Shown one piece after another: positions 1 to 11,962 of a stretch of DNA of 64,000 nucleotides. Source of the stretch: Zonotrichia leucophrys gambelii (lineage: Eukaryota > Chordata > Aves > Passeriformes > Passerellidae); assembly GCF_028769735.1 (NCBI RefSeq), contig NC_088172.1:61349075-61413074 (forward strand), given 5' to 3'. Below the pieces are notes generated by a model. It searched no databases. It worked only from the letters and a program-made list of their open reading frames with translations, and had not been told where the DNA came from. The stretch's first letter is position 1. Every line of letters starts with the position of its first letter. Position numbers and translations under genes: made by a program.

Positions 1-786
1 AAGGAAAATAAGTCACTGTCTTAAATTCAGGAATAACAGATCATGCAGAAGTTCTCTTCTAGTAAAACTGTGGCATGTACCTTTCTGACTTTTTACATAT
101 TATATAATCTTCCTTCATCCCCTGGGCTCAAGTGTATGTTGGGAAGTAGGGCTGTCAGATAGGCATAGGAAGCTAAAGTTCCATTATCTCAACTGTATCC
201 AAGATCCCAAGTTCTTTATTCCCAAACTCTCTGTGCATATACCGGTGCTAAGAAGCCAGGACAACTTGGCTGGGCCATAGGAGCTGGTTTCAGAGCTGTG
301 GTAGTGGAGGGCACTATACCATACCAGGCTAAGCCCAGTCCTACTAATGCTGATGCCAACATTCAAGACCACTTGGAAAAAAGTCAGGTGATTGTACCAG
401 TTCTCTATACGTCATGGCTATTTGAGAACTTTCAAAAGAGTCGCCTTTAAATATCTGCAACACTGTAAAATACATTGGCAAATTTATCGTAAAATTCTTT
501 ACAAAGCCTCTGTGATATACAAAATGCATAAAGGAAATAAATAACTGTGAACGTCAGACATTACAACATGGCAAAAACACCCCTAAAATTTGTCTACACA
601 TTAGGTGACAAACACCTGGAAGAAAAATTGTAAATTATGGTATGTGAAAATTGCTGAAAATTCCTGAGAATTCCTGCATGTACATGCAGGCCCAAGAACT
701 AATAAAATTAGAAGTGTAAACATTGAATTGTTAAAATAAAATACACTTAATTCACACTGCCTAACAAGAAGACACACTGAACTTAC
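1..786 (-). other. RYR2: Intron 25 of RYR2 (partial)
   Basis: AT-rich intronic sequence after the exon 25 donor, cut by the window edge. The only structure seen is an 18-bp perfect palindrome at 673-690. No repeat family was recognised. Confidence 0.8.
673..690. other. 18-bp perfect palindrome
   Basis: CCTGCATGTACATGCAGG equals its own reverse complement. In intron 25, about 100 bp past the exon 25 donor. Confidence 0.9.
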
Positions 787-870
787 TTCTTTGGAAGTTT
801 CATTTTTTTCACTTTTTCTTCAGCACGTTCATCAGCAATTCCAACATGGCAGCCTAATGCAAGCAGGGTT
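787..870 (-). CDS. RYR2: RYR2 exon 25 (residues ~941-969), RyR repeat 1
   Basis: An 84-bp exon encoding [18 protein letters not shown] and [10 protein letters not shown] (last codon split). The acceptor is gtcctag and the donor gtaagt. It is the most 3' exon visible. The next coding residues, which begin YQLTSGYKP in the protein I remember, are not in positions 1-786. Ala-Asp-Glu-Arg-Ala-Glu-Glu here differs at a few residues from the mammalian form. Confidence 0.95.
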
Positions 871-3800
871 CTAGGACACAGAAATCAGAGAATAATTAAT
901 GATAATTTGATATTTAGAGCTCCTACTGTTTATAGGCACACTATAGTGCCTACAAATGGCACTATAAAACAAATGAGACCTATGGAAATTATTATAGTAT
1001 AATATGGAAAGATCAAGATCAGCCTTTTTGTATATGTAATAAACTTTCTGATAGTGTTAAGAAAATGCCACAAGATGTTCCAAAAATATGAGTAAGGTAC
1101 TTCAAAGTGTAGTATCATATAGTATATTTAATCTATCAGGTATCACTTTGAAGATTGCCCTTTGAATATTATTTCTGCTTTATATTCATAGTGCTTACAT
1201 ACTCATACTGCTTCATACCCACATCTTTATGTTTTATTACTTATATCACAGCCATAAAAATAAAAAAGGCATAAATATCACTTATCCTTATAATATGTCT
1301 TCATTCTGAAGAAGCCATTATTTAGAGGTTTCAGTCGGATCTGGGTATTTTAGGACAACACACTTCTGAAGACAGAATTTACAGCAGAATGCATGATAAG
1401 CATTAGGCCAAAAATGCCAACTTATTCAGTCTAGAAAGTGTGTCTTGTACCTACCATGATGCTTATACTACAGAGCCACTGAACCAGCCCATTGTGGCCT
1501 AAATCTGCAAAATTCAGGTCATTTCAGAAAACAAACACTATTTATATAAACTTAAAACAGGGTCAACAGTTGGTCATACTAATTTGGTTTCTTCAGACTT
1601 CTTGCTTTCCTTATAGCCACACTGCTTATGAGCATAAATTTTAAAATCTCATTTGTCTCCAGGATTTGTTCAGTAAACTATTAATTATTTGTTCCTGTAT
1701 CTATAGTCAATGTTGGCTTATAGTCTTTTTAAGTCTAGGTGCATTGATAAAATATTGACATTGAAATTAATAGAAATCCTAGACAAAAGTCAGAGACTTA
1801 ACTTTGGAGTCAGATGAGAATTTTCTCAAAACCTGAGGGTGATAACCATATTTTTGAAAGAAACTGATTACAGAAGAAATCACAGGTGTAAATACCTTGG
1901 ACTCCATTCCAAATTTTCCTGAAGTGGAAGAAAGGTGTCAAACAAGGTTTTTATTTGTTCTTGCCACCAGCTGAAATGATATTTTCTTGTTGAAGCATGC
2001 TTCAACTATATTTACTGCTCTTGAACTGACTTGGGGGGGAAAGAGCATAAATACTCTTCTAACATTATTTCTTTTGGCAGATGAATTGTCTGTTTCAAGG
2101 AGATTCTTGCAGCATATTTTTAATTCTAGCTACATGAAGTAAGTCCCATTCCTATGGACTGTGAACCCTGATTTAAAACTAGACAGTTAAGCCAGAAATG
2201 AGGAAATATCCAGTGGCCCCTTCCTGCAGAACACACTATCTGCTATGAATACTTCATGCAGCTAGATTTCAACTGGCATAAATAGTACATGATTCCTATA
2301 AAGCTATCACCAGCATAAGTAGGAGAACATATCTAATAGTGAAATGCAGTACAGAGGAGCTAACCTCTGGGAACCCTAATTTTCCTGTAATGTAAGCCAG
2401 GAATTATCTCTACCCAAACAAAACAAATTCAAATAAGACTGCCACAGGAGGATAAAATGACAGACTGTACTAGCAGAATCTGAAAAACCATTAAAGCTCT
2501 TCAAACCTAAGCAAGAAAATGAAAAGTGGCTGAATGTAGCTCTCATCATCACAATGGTGGATGTAATTATCACACAAGACTGAGTAAACACACAGAAATG
2601 GGAAAGTCAGTCACAAAAAAATAAGCAAGAACAACCAGAAAAATATACAAGACCAAACTATAAAACATATATATAAGCACGTGCAGAAACCGTATGAGCA
2701 AGCATATTTTAATCCTATGACATTTTCAGAGGAAACTAATTCCTGCATCTTGACATTTCCTACAGTATGTAATTTTTATAGCTCATAAAAGTATTCAATC
2801 TTACTTAAAATAAACAAAGATCCCAGTATATGGAAAATAAATGTTGTATCAGATAATATGACTTAGATCTTCCTTGGTTTCTAACTCTCTCATTTGGCAG
2901 CAAAACTGCCAACAAACCACAAAGGAAAATAAAATTACAGTCAGCATTATTCTCCATGTTTTGCAACTATTTCAAGTATACAATTTGATGCAAATTGTAA
3001 TGAAAATTATTAGAAGTTTTAAAATAACATTTTCTTTCCTTCCCCCCCCCCCATCAAGATTGACAGCTAGTAGATTAGACACATCTAGTAAAGAAATAGT
3101 CAAGACAGGTTACAATTCAAGTCATCATCTATGGATCACCTAGAACTGATTAGTTCACTGATTTTTCAACATTTTCAAGCATGTAGAAACAAACTGAGCA
3201 AGAGGGTCCTAAATCCCTGCACAACAGATGTCTACGTGATAAATACAACTCAATACTACAAAATTAGAACTTCATTTATCAGAAAACAAGGACTAATCCA
3301 AGGAGGTAAGGAAGACTTAGTTCACTAAGCATACACATTTTTAAAATCCACTGAAGGACTGAGTGCTTTATATTTTGGATATTAACCATTTAATGGAAAG
3401 ACTTTTTCTCGAGTAAGCAATAAAATTAATTAAAAAAGAGTAATCCATAACTCGTATGCTTATTAAACAAAAACTTGGGGATTTTTTACAGGGTTAGATT
3501 AGAAAAGCACTGGATACTGAACCAATAATCATCTACAGACTCATTAAATTTGTTCAATACTTAGTGGAACATCAGCAGTGTGCCTTTAATTATGAGGGCA
3601 TGATTTTTCTGCTGTTTGAGCCGTATTACATAGAGTATTCTAGGAAAATATCTAACCATAGTGGAAGCTAATGACATCATCTTTTGTAGTTTCATTAAAA
3701 AGGAATAATCTATTCTGAATCCTTAGCACATTGCTCTGCTGATGAGAAATGCTCAAAAACTTTGCTTTTAATTCTAATATCTACCCGTAGAAAATTTGAA

Positions 3801-4975
3801 CTTATTTTCTTGCTTCCAGTTCAATTGCTCTCTGAATGCTTTACCTCTAAATAATGGCAAGCTATCCCTCCAGAAACTGTTTAGCACTTAGGGTCATAAA
3901 TACAACCCTAAGCACTCAGTTTCACACTGAGTAATTTATTTACTGTGGGAATGGTAGATCAGTAAATAGTGCAGAGAAGCTGGCCTGAAAATAAATTTGC
4001 AAGAAGTTCTAGAAGAGGTGTTCTACATAGCTTTCCACTATGAGGATATAAAGGCCTTTTCTTAGGACAGTATATTGCACTATCAGTTTGCATGGCAAGG
4101 ATATTAATATAGGCCAATCTTCACAGAAAAGTAAAATCACATGCAGACATTCATCCTTTGTAATCTCTCTGAATAGTAAAAAGCAACCACATTCTAACAG
4201 GGAAAAAAAAGAAAGAATAGATTAGAAGTATGGCTGATTGGAGAACCACATCTACCATCAAGCATTTATCAGTTTGAGAAATATTTCTCAAATACACGTT
4301 GGCTACATGCAATCCTACATATGGGAGAAATTACTTACACTAATAGATTTTTTCAATTAATTTACAGCAAAGTAAGAACTCACACCTCCTTTACTGAAAA
4401 AGCTGAGGCGAGGAATTGTAGCCTTGTAAAAGACAAAACTATATTACTTCAACAAACCCTTTAATGTCCCATTGAAATTTGCTAGCATTCCAACTGGAGA
4501 GCTTCTATGACATTCACACATCTAACCACTCATCCACAAAAGGAGGGAATGCCTGCTGCTGTTTGTTCTGTGGCAAAATGCACACTGACACAGAAATAGT
4601 AGCAAGGGGTCCTGAAGCAAAGTTCTTAATTTAAATATCTATTGAGTGTCAAAGTGTGTTTTATCAATAAAGAAAATTGAAAGAATTAAACTAAATTGAA
4701 TAAAACCAAAGAAGCAAAGATTTTTTTTTCAAACCTTGAATCTATTTCATCCTAGATGAAAACTCTCTGAATTTTCATTTCACAATCAGCATTACATCAA
4801 TAATTCTAAAAAGACTATCAAAGTCATTTTCAGTGCCAAATACATAATTCATTAATGTATCTCACTCCCTCATTTGCATATTATTACCCTCTCCTACACA
4901 TCAAATTTTAATTTGCATGCCAAATTATAGTTCTGGAAACTCTAACTATAAATTTCAAAAGTTCTAGAAACTTAC
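871..4975 (-). other. RYR2: Intron 24 of RYR2
   Basis: 4105 bp of AT-rich intron. It holds a C11 run at 3042-3052 (G11 in the transcript), two ATTTGCAT octamers near exon 24 (4872-4879 and 4911-4918) and a GCATGC at 4915-4920. No transposable element was recognised. Confidence 0.85.
3042..3052. repeat. Poly(C) run, 11 bp
   Basis: Uninterrupted C11 in intron 24 (G11 on the transcribed sense). Confidence 0.9.
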
Positions 4976-5079
4976 TTCAGTGTTTCAAGTGACATTTGCA
5001 AGTTATAATTTCTTTCCTGCTCCGGCAATTTGGAGAACTCCACTAAGCATGGGTGTTGTCTTTTGTTGTCGTCTCTAAC
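4976..5079 (-). CDS. RYR2: RYR2 exon 24 (residues ~907-941), RyR repeat 1
   Basis: A 104-bp exon encoding [18 protein letters not shown] and [16 protein letters not shown], ending after AA of Lys941. The acceptor is tttctcag and the donor gtaagt, a strong site. [14 protein letters not shown] is a RyR-repeat signature. The protein matches mammalian RYR2 as I remember it. POU octamer motifs cluster on both sides of this exon. Confidence 0.96.
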
Positions 5080-5263
5080 CTGAGAAAAAAGAAGAAAAAA
5101 ATAACATGCCTCAACATGCCACAAAAACTAGAAGAAATTTAAAACGAGTCCAATCCACAAGGTACTAAAAGCTGATCCTGTTAGAAGTACTCAAACTGGA
5201 TGACACCTCAAAACAGAAAGTATTCTGTATTCTCAGAGCATGATCAGTATTCAGCAAGGCACA

Positions 5264-5320
5264 ATTTGCATTTGCAAATAAACTTCAGATTTGCATATCT
5301 CAAGTGGAATCAATGCAAAT
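5264..5320. promoter_or_regulatory. Cluster of POU octamer motifs upstream of exon 24
   Basis: Perfect octamers occur at 5264-5271 (ATTTGCAT), 5289-5296 (ATTTGCAT) and 5313-5320 (ATGCAAAT), with the palindrome ATTTGCAAAT at 5270-5279. The octamer is the classic Oct/POU site. The cluster ends 185 bp from exon 24. Function is inferred from density only. Confidence 0.4.
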
Positions 5321-7189
5321 TTGTGCACGCTATTATACAGATGTTCACAGGAAATATGCGAAGTTCAAGAACAGTGCAATCTATATTGTTTTAACATACA
5401 GCCATAAAGTACCATCTCATCTTCAACCCCATGTTTCAAAAATTCTACATCCAGTTTGTATAAATATGTTGATACAGATAGTACTGATATCCTTACCCAA
5501 TGAAACTAACAATGTAAAAGAAATCTTCCCCATATCTTACTTCTGAAAATGTTTGTTTCTAAGTTATTTCTAGTACCTAGAAGCAGCATATGACTGTTAG
5601 GAAGTCACATATGAGTGTAACATGAATTTACCTTTAGTGTAGTGATAGGAGAGACATACAGACTATAATTTACAAAATCCTACATTTTATAAACATGAAA
5701 ATATGATGAGAAACATTTTTAACCTCCTCTATTTTACAAAGGTTTAATCTAACACTAGGCATAACCTAGAAAGGCAGCCTCGGAGGCTGTGATAACCAAG
5801 CACCCTCTAGCTCATCTGCTTAGAATCATAGCTAGAGTTTAGCCAACAACATCTACAAAGGCTTGATAAAACACATTAGTTTGAAAATATTAAATAAAAG
5901 ACCCCAATGCAATTGTTAACATCTGCCCAGTAACATCTTAGTGTCAATCTTCTAAGGCCCACAAGTTCACCATTTATACTGACCTTTAATGGTTCAAAGT
6001 GGAAGTTATTGAAAAATAACATTATTGATTTTTGATCAATCAGATAATTCTGCTGGAAAACTGAATGCTAACAGTTGAAGTTAAAAAGCCTAATTGTTAT
6101 AATTTTTCAAAATTGATATTTACACTATTATTTAATCTAGTTTATTTAATGTCATGAAAAAAATCACATTTCTCCATAACATTGCTGAGTAATGTAGTTT
6201 TTGCATTTTGATTCAAGCACATAATTTTCAAATTGAACAGCAGTCATTTATTTATGTTTTGGACTGAAAAATCTTTACAGTCCCCAGGGGGTATTTATCT
6301 TGATTTGATAGGATTAATGTTCTTTGGACAGACAACACAGGCAATTCAACTGCCAAACACTTAAAAAATTTAATAGATGGTAAAATGAGAAATGTCTTTT
6401 GCTAGCAGTGAAAGTGTTTATTTACGGATTCCTAAGATCTTTGGTAATCTGTATATTAAAAAATTGAGTATAGTCTCTGAGTTTAGATCTGTGTACAGCT
6501 AATTTAAGTCTTGGATATCAGGTATTTTCCTCAGAAATTCAAATTATTTTATTTCCCCTAGTGACACTATTTCTGTCCTACAACTAAAATGTATAATAAT
6601 TCTATCATATTTTGTGGGTTACCTTGCAGTTTCCTGGGGTATTTTTTATGAGAATAAAATAAAAATCTACTGCCTTGAAAACAAATTACATTAGTGGCAG
6701 AACTCATCCATCAATTCATAATTTTTGAGGCTGGTTTTAAATGTGCAGTGACATTGAACAGAAACAAAGATATGCAGATGCATCTGATTATTTCAATAGC
6801 ACACATATTCAGAGTTAAATTATTTTTCTACATTAACTTGCTATTTTACTTTGTTACATGCATAGAATGCAGTAGTAATAGCACATGCAATAGTGGGTAT
6901 GAATTTGGTGATACAGCATACAGATCTGATGATGCAGACATGTAGGAGAAATATAAAAGGCTACAGCAGAAATATTTTATAATCTGGAGGATCATTTTAA
7001 AAGTCTGTCTATTAGCCTTTAAACTTTTAGACGGTGAAAAAACACCACTAGCTACTACATACAGTGCATCTTGCTCTGAAGTAAAAAGACAAAATCTAAT
7101 ATTTTGACCAAGCTAATTTCTGTGCCATGTCTTCCCCCACTACTTAGTAACTGCAGTGCATGAATTCAGATAACTAGAATTGGCAACAG

Positions 7190-8073
7190 TGGCCTAAATG
7201 CAGCCAATACAAAACTGGGAGGAGCTGTTGACACCTTGGAGAGTAGGGAGGCCCTGCAGAGACCTGGACAAATTACAGGCCTGGGAAATCACCAACCCCA
7301 CGAAATTCAACAAGAGAAAGTGACAGATTCTACACCTGGGGTGGGGCAACCCTGGATGTATGGACAGACCAGGGAATGAGACACTGGAAAGCAGTGCCAG
7401 GGAAAGGGACCTAGGAGTCCTGGTTGACAGCAAGCTGCAGATGAATCAGCTGGAGATGAATCAGCGCCCTGGCAGGCAGGAGGGCCAACCCTGACCTGTG
7501 GGGTATCAGGCACAGCACCACCAGCCCGGCAAGGGAGGGGATTGCCCCTCTGCTCTGCACTGAGGTGGTCTCACCTCGAGCGCCAGAGTCAGTTCTGGGT
7601 GCCACAACCCACAGAAAGTCATGATACTGTTAGATGGTGTCCAAAAGAGGGCAATGAAGATATTGAAGGGCCTTGAGGGGAAGGCATTTGAGGAGCAGCT
7701 GAGGTCACTTGGTCTGTTCAGCCTGGAGGAGACTGAGGGGAGATTTCATTGTAGTAACAGCTTCCTCAGGAGGGGAAGCAGGGGGCAGGCACTGATCTCT
7801 TCTCTGTAGTGTCAGTGACAGGACCCATAGGAATGGCCTGAAGTTGTGTCAGCGGAGGTTTAGGTGGGATATTAGAAAAAGGTTCTTCACCCAGAGGGTG
7901 GTTGGGCACTGGGACAGGCTCCTCAGTGTAGTGGTCACAGCGCCAAGCCTGACCAAGTGTTTCGACAACACTCTTGGACACAGGGTGGGACTCTGGGTAA
8001 TGGTTCTGTGCAGGGTCAGGAGCTGGACTTGATGATCGTTGTGGATCCTTTCCAACTCTGGGTATTCTATGAA
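7190..8073 (+). mobile_element. CR1 LINE 3' fragment
   Basis: The block reads as the 3' part of an avian CR1 (chicken repeat 1) retrotransposon. It opens with the recognisable CTGGGAGGAGCTGTTGACAC segment, passes through the end of the reverse-transcriptase frame and finishes with CR1's characteristic GAGCTGGACTTGATGATC and a terminal ATTCTATGA. It is 5'-truncated, as most CR1 copies are, and antisense to RYR2. It is GC-rich compared with the surrounding intron. Ends are approximate. Confidence 0.92.
7621..7749 (+). pseudogene. Remnant of CR1 ORF2 C-terminus
   Basis: A decayed reading frame encodes GVQKRAMKILKGLEGKA followed by FEEQLRSLGLFSLEE, the familiar C-terminal end of avian CR1 ORF2 (endonuclease/reverse transcriptase), usually RVQRRAMKLVKGLEHKSYEE-like. 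The catalytic RT and endonuclease domains are absent. The Met opening the 62-codon open frame is fortuitous. Non-functional. Confidence 0.75.
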
Positions 8074-9032
8074 ATTGATAAATCATTTATGAGGAACCAG
8101 TATGATTAAGAAATCAACCTCCAGAAAATTATCAGCATATCTTCTATCAGGATCCCAAAGAGAGTGCATCCTACCACAACGCATTAAAGCAAGATAGTTT
8201 AAAATATTCAACACTTACTTTCATTTTGAACATAACTAACTTTATCACTTGGTACTTATCATATATGGTTTAAATAGTGTTCAACTGTACAATCAGACTC
8301 TCAATATGTAATGGTACACTAAGAGTTCCTGCAGATTGCTGCACAGCTGGCATGATTACACCACAATTAAAATGTTTTGACACAATAATTTAACTGAGGT
8401 TTTGCGTTTGGTTTGGTGGGGAAATTAACTACAACAAAATCTAGAGATCTTCTCTGGTAATCATATATTTTTAAGTACTTCTGCATGCTAAACCAAATAA
8501 ATACCTATGCCCAGTTATATTAAATCTGTAACGTGAACTCCTCAGAAGCCCAAAAGCTTTTTAGTAACAAAAATAGAATACATACATGTTTTGACACTTA
8601 TATTTAGTACATACAGCATGTTTCTATATACTCTTCACAGCAATTTCTTCATAAAGCAGCATTTGGGAAACAAATAGTTAGCACAATAACATGATAATTT
8701 TTTACTGATGAAATGTTGAAAGAAATTTTTTTTCATACTCCATGAAAAGTAGGAAAGTGATAAGAAAATAGGTATGTACAGCACCTAATACAGACATGAG
8801 ACTGAAGAAGTGGAGAAAAGGAAAGCAAAAATCAGATTTAATGGAATTTTCTATAGGCAATACTTATTTGGAATTTTGAAAGAGATGTCAGCACATGTAA
8901 AGAGAACCAGGAATAACTCTTTTCATTGGCTTATTCCATCAGTCAGTTGAACATCTTGCTCCAAGAACAAATAGGAGGTGAAAAATTCACTATGTGCTTT
9001 CTGTGCTGACAGTTAGAGCACAAATTTCAGCA

Positions 9033-9038
9033 CCAAAT
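9033..9038. repeat. 5' target-site duplication of the solo LTR (CCAAAT)
   Basis: Identical to 9421-9426 directly after the LTR; the intact pair fits a fairly young insertion. Confidence 0.85.
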
Positions 9039-9420
9039 TGTCGCAGACATCTTTTATGAAAAATCCTTTCCTTAGGATTTTTCCTCCTGAGAAGCTGAGA
9101 GGCCTCAGGAACAAAATGCAAACAATGGTTATCTGCTGCTGTGGAATGCAACAGGTGGATCTTTGATTGGCCCAAGTTGGTTGTTTCTAATTAATGGCCA
9201 ATCACAGCCCAGCTGGCTCGGACAGAGAGTCCAAACCACAAACCTTTGTTATCATTCCTTTGTATTCTATTCTTAGGTAGCCTTCTGATGAAATCCTTTC
9301 TTCTATTCTTTTAGTATAGTTTTAATGTAATATATATCAAAAAATAATAAAGCCTTTTGAAACATGGAGTCAAATCCTCGTCTCTTCCCTCAACCTGAGA
9401 CCCCTGCAAACACGGTCACA
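9039..9420 (+). mobile_element. Solo LTR of an endogenous retrovirus
   Basis: A 382-bp element bounded by TG...CA (TGTCGCAGAC at the start, CGGTCACA at the end). It is flanked by a perfect 6-bp direct repeat CCAAAT at 9033-9038 and 9421-9426, a target-site duplication size typical of beta-like (ERVK-type) retroviruses. A polyadenylation signal AATAAA lies at 9346-9351. I recognise the sequence as an LTR family abundant in songbird genomes, but cannot name the subfamily safely. No internal gag, pol or env sequence is present, so this is a recombination-derived solo LTR, antisense to RYR2. Confidence 0.9.
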
Positions 9421-9426
9421 CCAAAT
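9421..9426. repeat. 3' target-site duplication of the solo LTR (CCAAAT)
   Basis: Identical to 9033-9038 directly before the LTR. Confidence 0.85.
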
Positions 9427-9619
9427 ATCTTTAATACCAGAATGTTTGTTCAGGAATGCCCAAGTGCCATTGGTTTCCACATGCTTATGGTAGGATAGTG
9501 TTTAAAACCTTACTAATTATGGGGCCCATGATGAAAAATGCTGTTCCATTAGTACATTGAAACCAATGTACTAAATCATACAATGCAATTAACAGAAAAT
9601 CAAGTTGGAAGGTACATAC

Positions 9620-9724
9620 TGGTCCATACTGCCAACCGAGTTCAATCTTATTCATAACCCAAAGTTCATGGATGTTCTCTGCTAATTTTTCTCTAATCCT
9701 TTCCAGGTGAGGAGGCAAAACAAT
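9620..9724 (-). CDS. RYR2: RYR2 exon 23 (residues ~872-906), RyR repeat 1
   Basis: A 105-bp exon of exactly 35 codons, encoding [30 protein letters not shown] and WQYGP. The acceptor is ctatttag; the donor is gtatgt directly after CCA. It starts the first tandem RyR repeat (the P1 domain) at the outer corner of the channel. The sequence matches mammalian RYR2 as I remember it. The ERV solo LTR ends only about 200 bp downstream of its donor. Confidence 0.96.
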
Positions 9725-9947
9725 CTAAATAGAGAAGAGATAAGAGAGGAAGAGGCTATTACAAATAAGTTGATTGACATGCCATCCCAACTTTCATAAC
9801 AGACAAACTTCATACAAACCAGATCTCAATAAATCCCAAGAAAAAAAACAAGTTTGGGACAAGGTGCAAATTCAACAAAATGAAGTAAAATAGGCATGTG
9901 ATATGTGTGTGTTTAAAAAGGAGAATGCAATCTTTCCATTGCCATAC
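9725..9947 (-). other. RYR2: Intron 22 of RYR2
   Basis: 223 bp, the shortest intron here, between the gtatgg donor of exon 22 and the ctatttag acceptor of exon 23. Nothing else seen. Confidence 0.9.
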
Positions 9948-10164
9948 CTGGCTAGTATCTACAGGAACTGGAGTGAAAGCTGCTTGTGAGAGAGAGACAG
10001 TGGGACCCAACAGGTCTCTTGTGTAGCTACGATCTTGCTTGTACTCTCGGCTGTTCTCCACTTTCAGCTTCTCTTTTGGTAGGACAGCTTCAAAGCATGG
10101 AGCATATCCAGGGGGAGGAAGGAACTTGAACTCTCCATGGCGACCTCCAAGCAAGAAACGAACC
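9948..10164 (-). CDS. RYR2: RYR2 exon 22 (residues ~799-871), end of SPRY1
   Basis: A 217-bp exon encoding [49 protein letters not shown] and [16 protein letters not shown], then VPVDTSQ. The acceptor is gtttacag and the donor gtatgg; it ends in phase 0. [18 protein letters not shown] is the strongly conserved end of SPRY1. [24 protein letters not shown] follows RYR2 rather than RYR1 or RYR3. Intron 22 behind it is the shortest of the window (223 bp). Confidence 0.97.
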
Positions 10165-11783
10165 CTGTAAACATCAGAATTACTTTAGATAACCAAGACA
10201 CTTCTGGTGGAAAGCCTAATCAGTCTCTAAGCCTAAAGAATATTAAATGTTATTTTTAAAAGGGAAAAAAAAAAGGGGAGGGGGCAGGAATGTCAATGTT
10301 GCAGCTTCTTTTCATTGTTTACAGTTCAATTTTCTCTAACTGCTGCTGGTTTATGATGTAGGAGATTGAAAAAACACAGAAAAACAGAAAAACTAAATGA
10401 TTCTTTTTTCTAGTTAATTTTACTTCACTAAAGACATTTTAAATGACAAGACCAATAATCTTTGAGAGACAGAATAATCGGTTTACTCAGCACACCTTTA
10501 AAGTAAGCAGCAGCTTTTTGAGTCTCCAAAGGCAGAGATTAAAACCCAGAGTAATCAATCAAGGACTTCAAAACTCTCTCCATTGAGGAGGTCTCCATTC
10601 AAACTCATTTGAGAAATGAACCTAAAACCCTGTGGTTCTTTCTTTTCTCTCATACAACTAAATCTTTAGGACACAATACAAAATCTCCTAAATTTCCTTC
10701 CCTAAAACTTTTGTCATAATAATAGAGACTCAGGGGAAATTACTCTTTTATTAATGAAAAATGGTGAATATGTCATGGCCCTTTATTACTGAAAAATTCA
10801 ACCAATGAGGTAATAATGGTGTAGCAATGACATAATACCAACAGGGCATTGCCATGGCATAATACTGAAAAATCTTCCTAGAACATTGCCATCCAGCAGG
10901 AATCAAAAAACACCCAAAAGACTAGCCTTAAACCAAAAGAATTTTGTGTCTTTTCTGAGTATCTTATATAACTTTTTGTACTATACCAGTATACACTCAA
11001 AAACTGCATGCAGCAAACAAAAAATATCTGTCAATAATATCTCTGATAACAGAAGTAATGCATGCAGGTTTATAGTTTTGCATTTTGTAGCATGCAGATC
11101 TATGATTTTACTACATTTTCCCTCCTGTACTATGAAAAGCAAAGTCTAAAGGAGTGTATTCTGCATATGGAGCAAAGGATGGGTGTGTGCTCTGTGTGAT
11201 AGCTTTTAGCTTCTGTGGTATCCTTTGAATGATCCCTCAGAGAACATTGCTCCACCTCCAACAGAAATCAACTTTCAGCCTCCACCTTTGACAGTCCTGA
11301 TAACGTTGGTCTCCCCAACATTAGCTGGGGAGTTGGAACATCACAAAACCTTTTTTAATATTACAGTTTCAAATTGCTCAATACATGGAAGCAGATGTTT
11401 AGCACCTCAAGTGTGACTTGAAATTTTATAAAAAACCAATACAGCAACCAGAATACAGATTGAATTCGTTTTAACTCATGCTGCAGAAGAGGAAGTGCAT
11501 GACCACTATTTCTTAAGGTAAGTGCAGATAATGCCTCCTTTAATAATAGTTACTACCTCATAACAGGTGAATTAGGGAAAATATATTTTTAATATCAAAA
11601 GCTGATGCAAAATGCTGCCCTGGAGTGAATGTGTAGCAATTTGTCAGCAAAGAAATTATTAAGATGTTTCTAATATATGGCTGCAAACCACCAGAATCCA
11701 CTGGTGTGCTAAAAAGCAAGAGATGCACTGTGTCTTCAGGACTTCTTTGTAGCTCTCACTATTCAAGAACTGGAACTTGGCCC

Positions 11784-11804
11784 AAAAAAAAAAAAAAAAA
11801 AAAA
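11784..11804. repeat. Poly(A) run, 21 bp
   Basis: Uninterrupted A21 in intron 21. No transposon was recognised before it. Confidence 0.9.
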
Positions 11805-11867
11805 CATGTCAGAAAGAGAAATGAGAGCAGACAGCCTGGGAAATATTCAGCATATTCATCTATACAG

Positions 11868-11945
11868 GAAAAAACAAACAAACAAACAAAAAAAACAGAC
11901 TTAAAAAAACCAACCAAACAAAAAAAAACCAAAAACCACAAACAA
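11868..11945. repeat. A/C low-complexity tract (U/G-rich in the transcript)
   Basis: CAAA-type repeats and A runs. In the RYR2 transcript this is a U-rich stretch beginning about 18 nt downstream of the exon 21 donor. Confidence 0.9.
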
Positions 11946-11962
11946 CTCCACGGGATGCTAAC

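Larger units (their letters stand above)
5080..9619 (-). other. RYR2: Intron 23 of RYR2
   Basis: 4540 bp. It carries an octamer cluster at 5264-5320, a CR1 3' fragment at about 7190-8073 and a solo ERV LTR at 9039-9420. Both transposons lie antisense to RYR2. Nothing was recognised in the remaining AT-rich sequence. Confidence 0.85.
10165..11962 (-). other. RYR2: Intron 21 of RYR2
   Basis: 1798 bp. Its 5' end (high coordinates) is low-complexity: U-rich in the transcript from about 11945 to 11868, plus an A21 run at 11784-11804. No transposon was recognised. Confidence 0.85.

Noticed and set aside
7776..7795. CTCF-like AGCAGGGGGCAG core
   Set aside because: The strongly conserved CC upstream of the core is missing and the site is ordinary CR1 sequence.
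7766..8086. 106-codon minus-strand open frame in the 7-8 kb region
   Set aside because: It is the antisense of the CR1 3' end and encodes nothing recognisable.
9039..9420. Part of a full-length provirus
   Set aside because: No second LTR, primer-binding site or gag/pol/env sequence; the 6-bp duplication directly flanks a single LTR.
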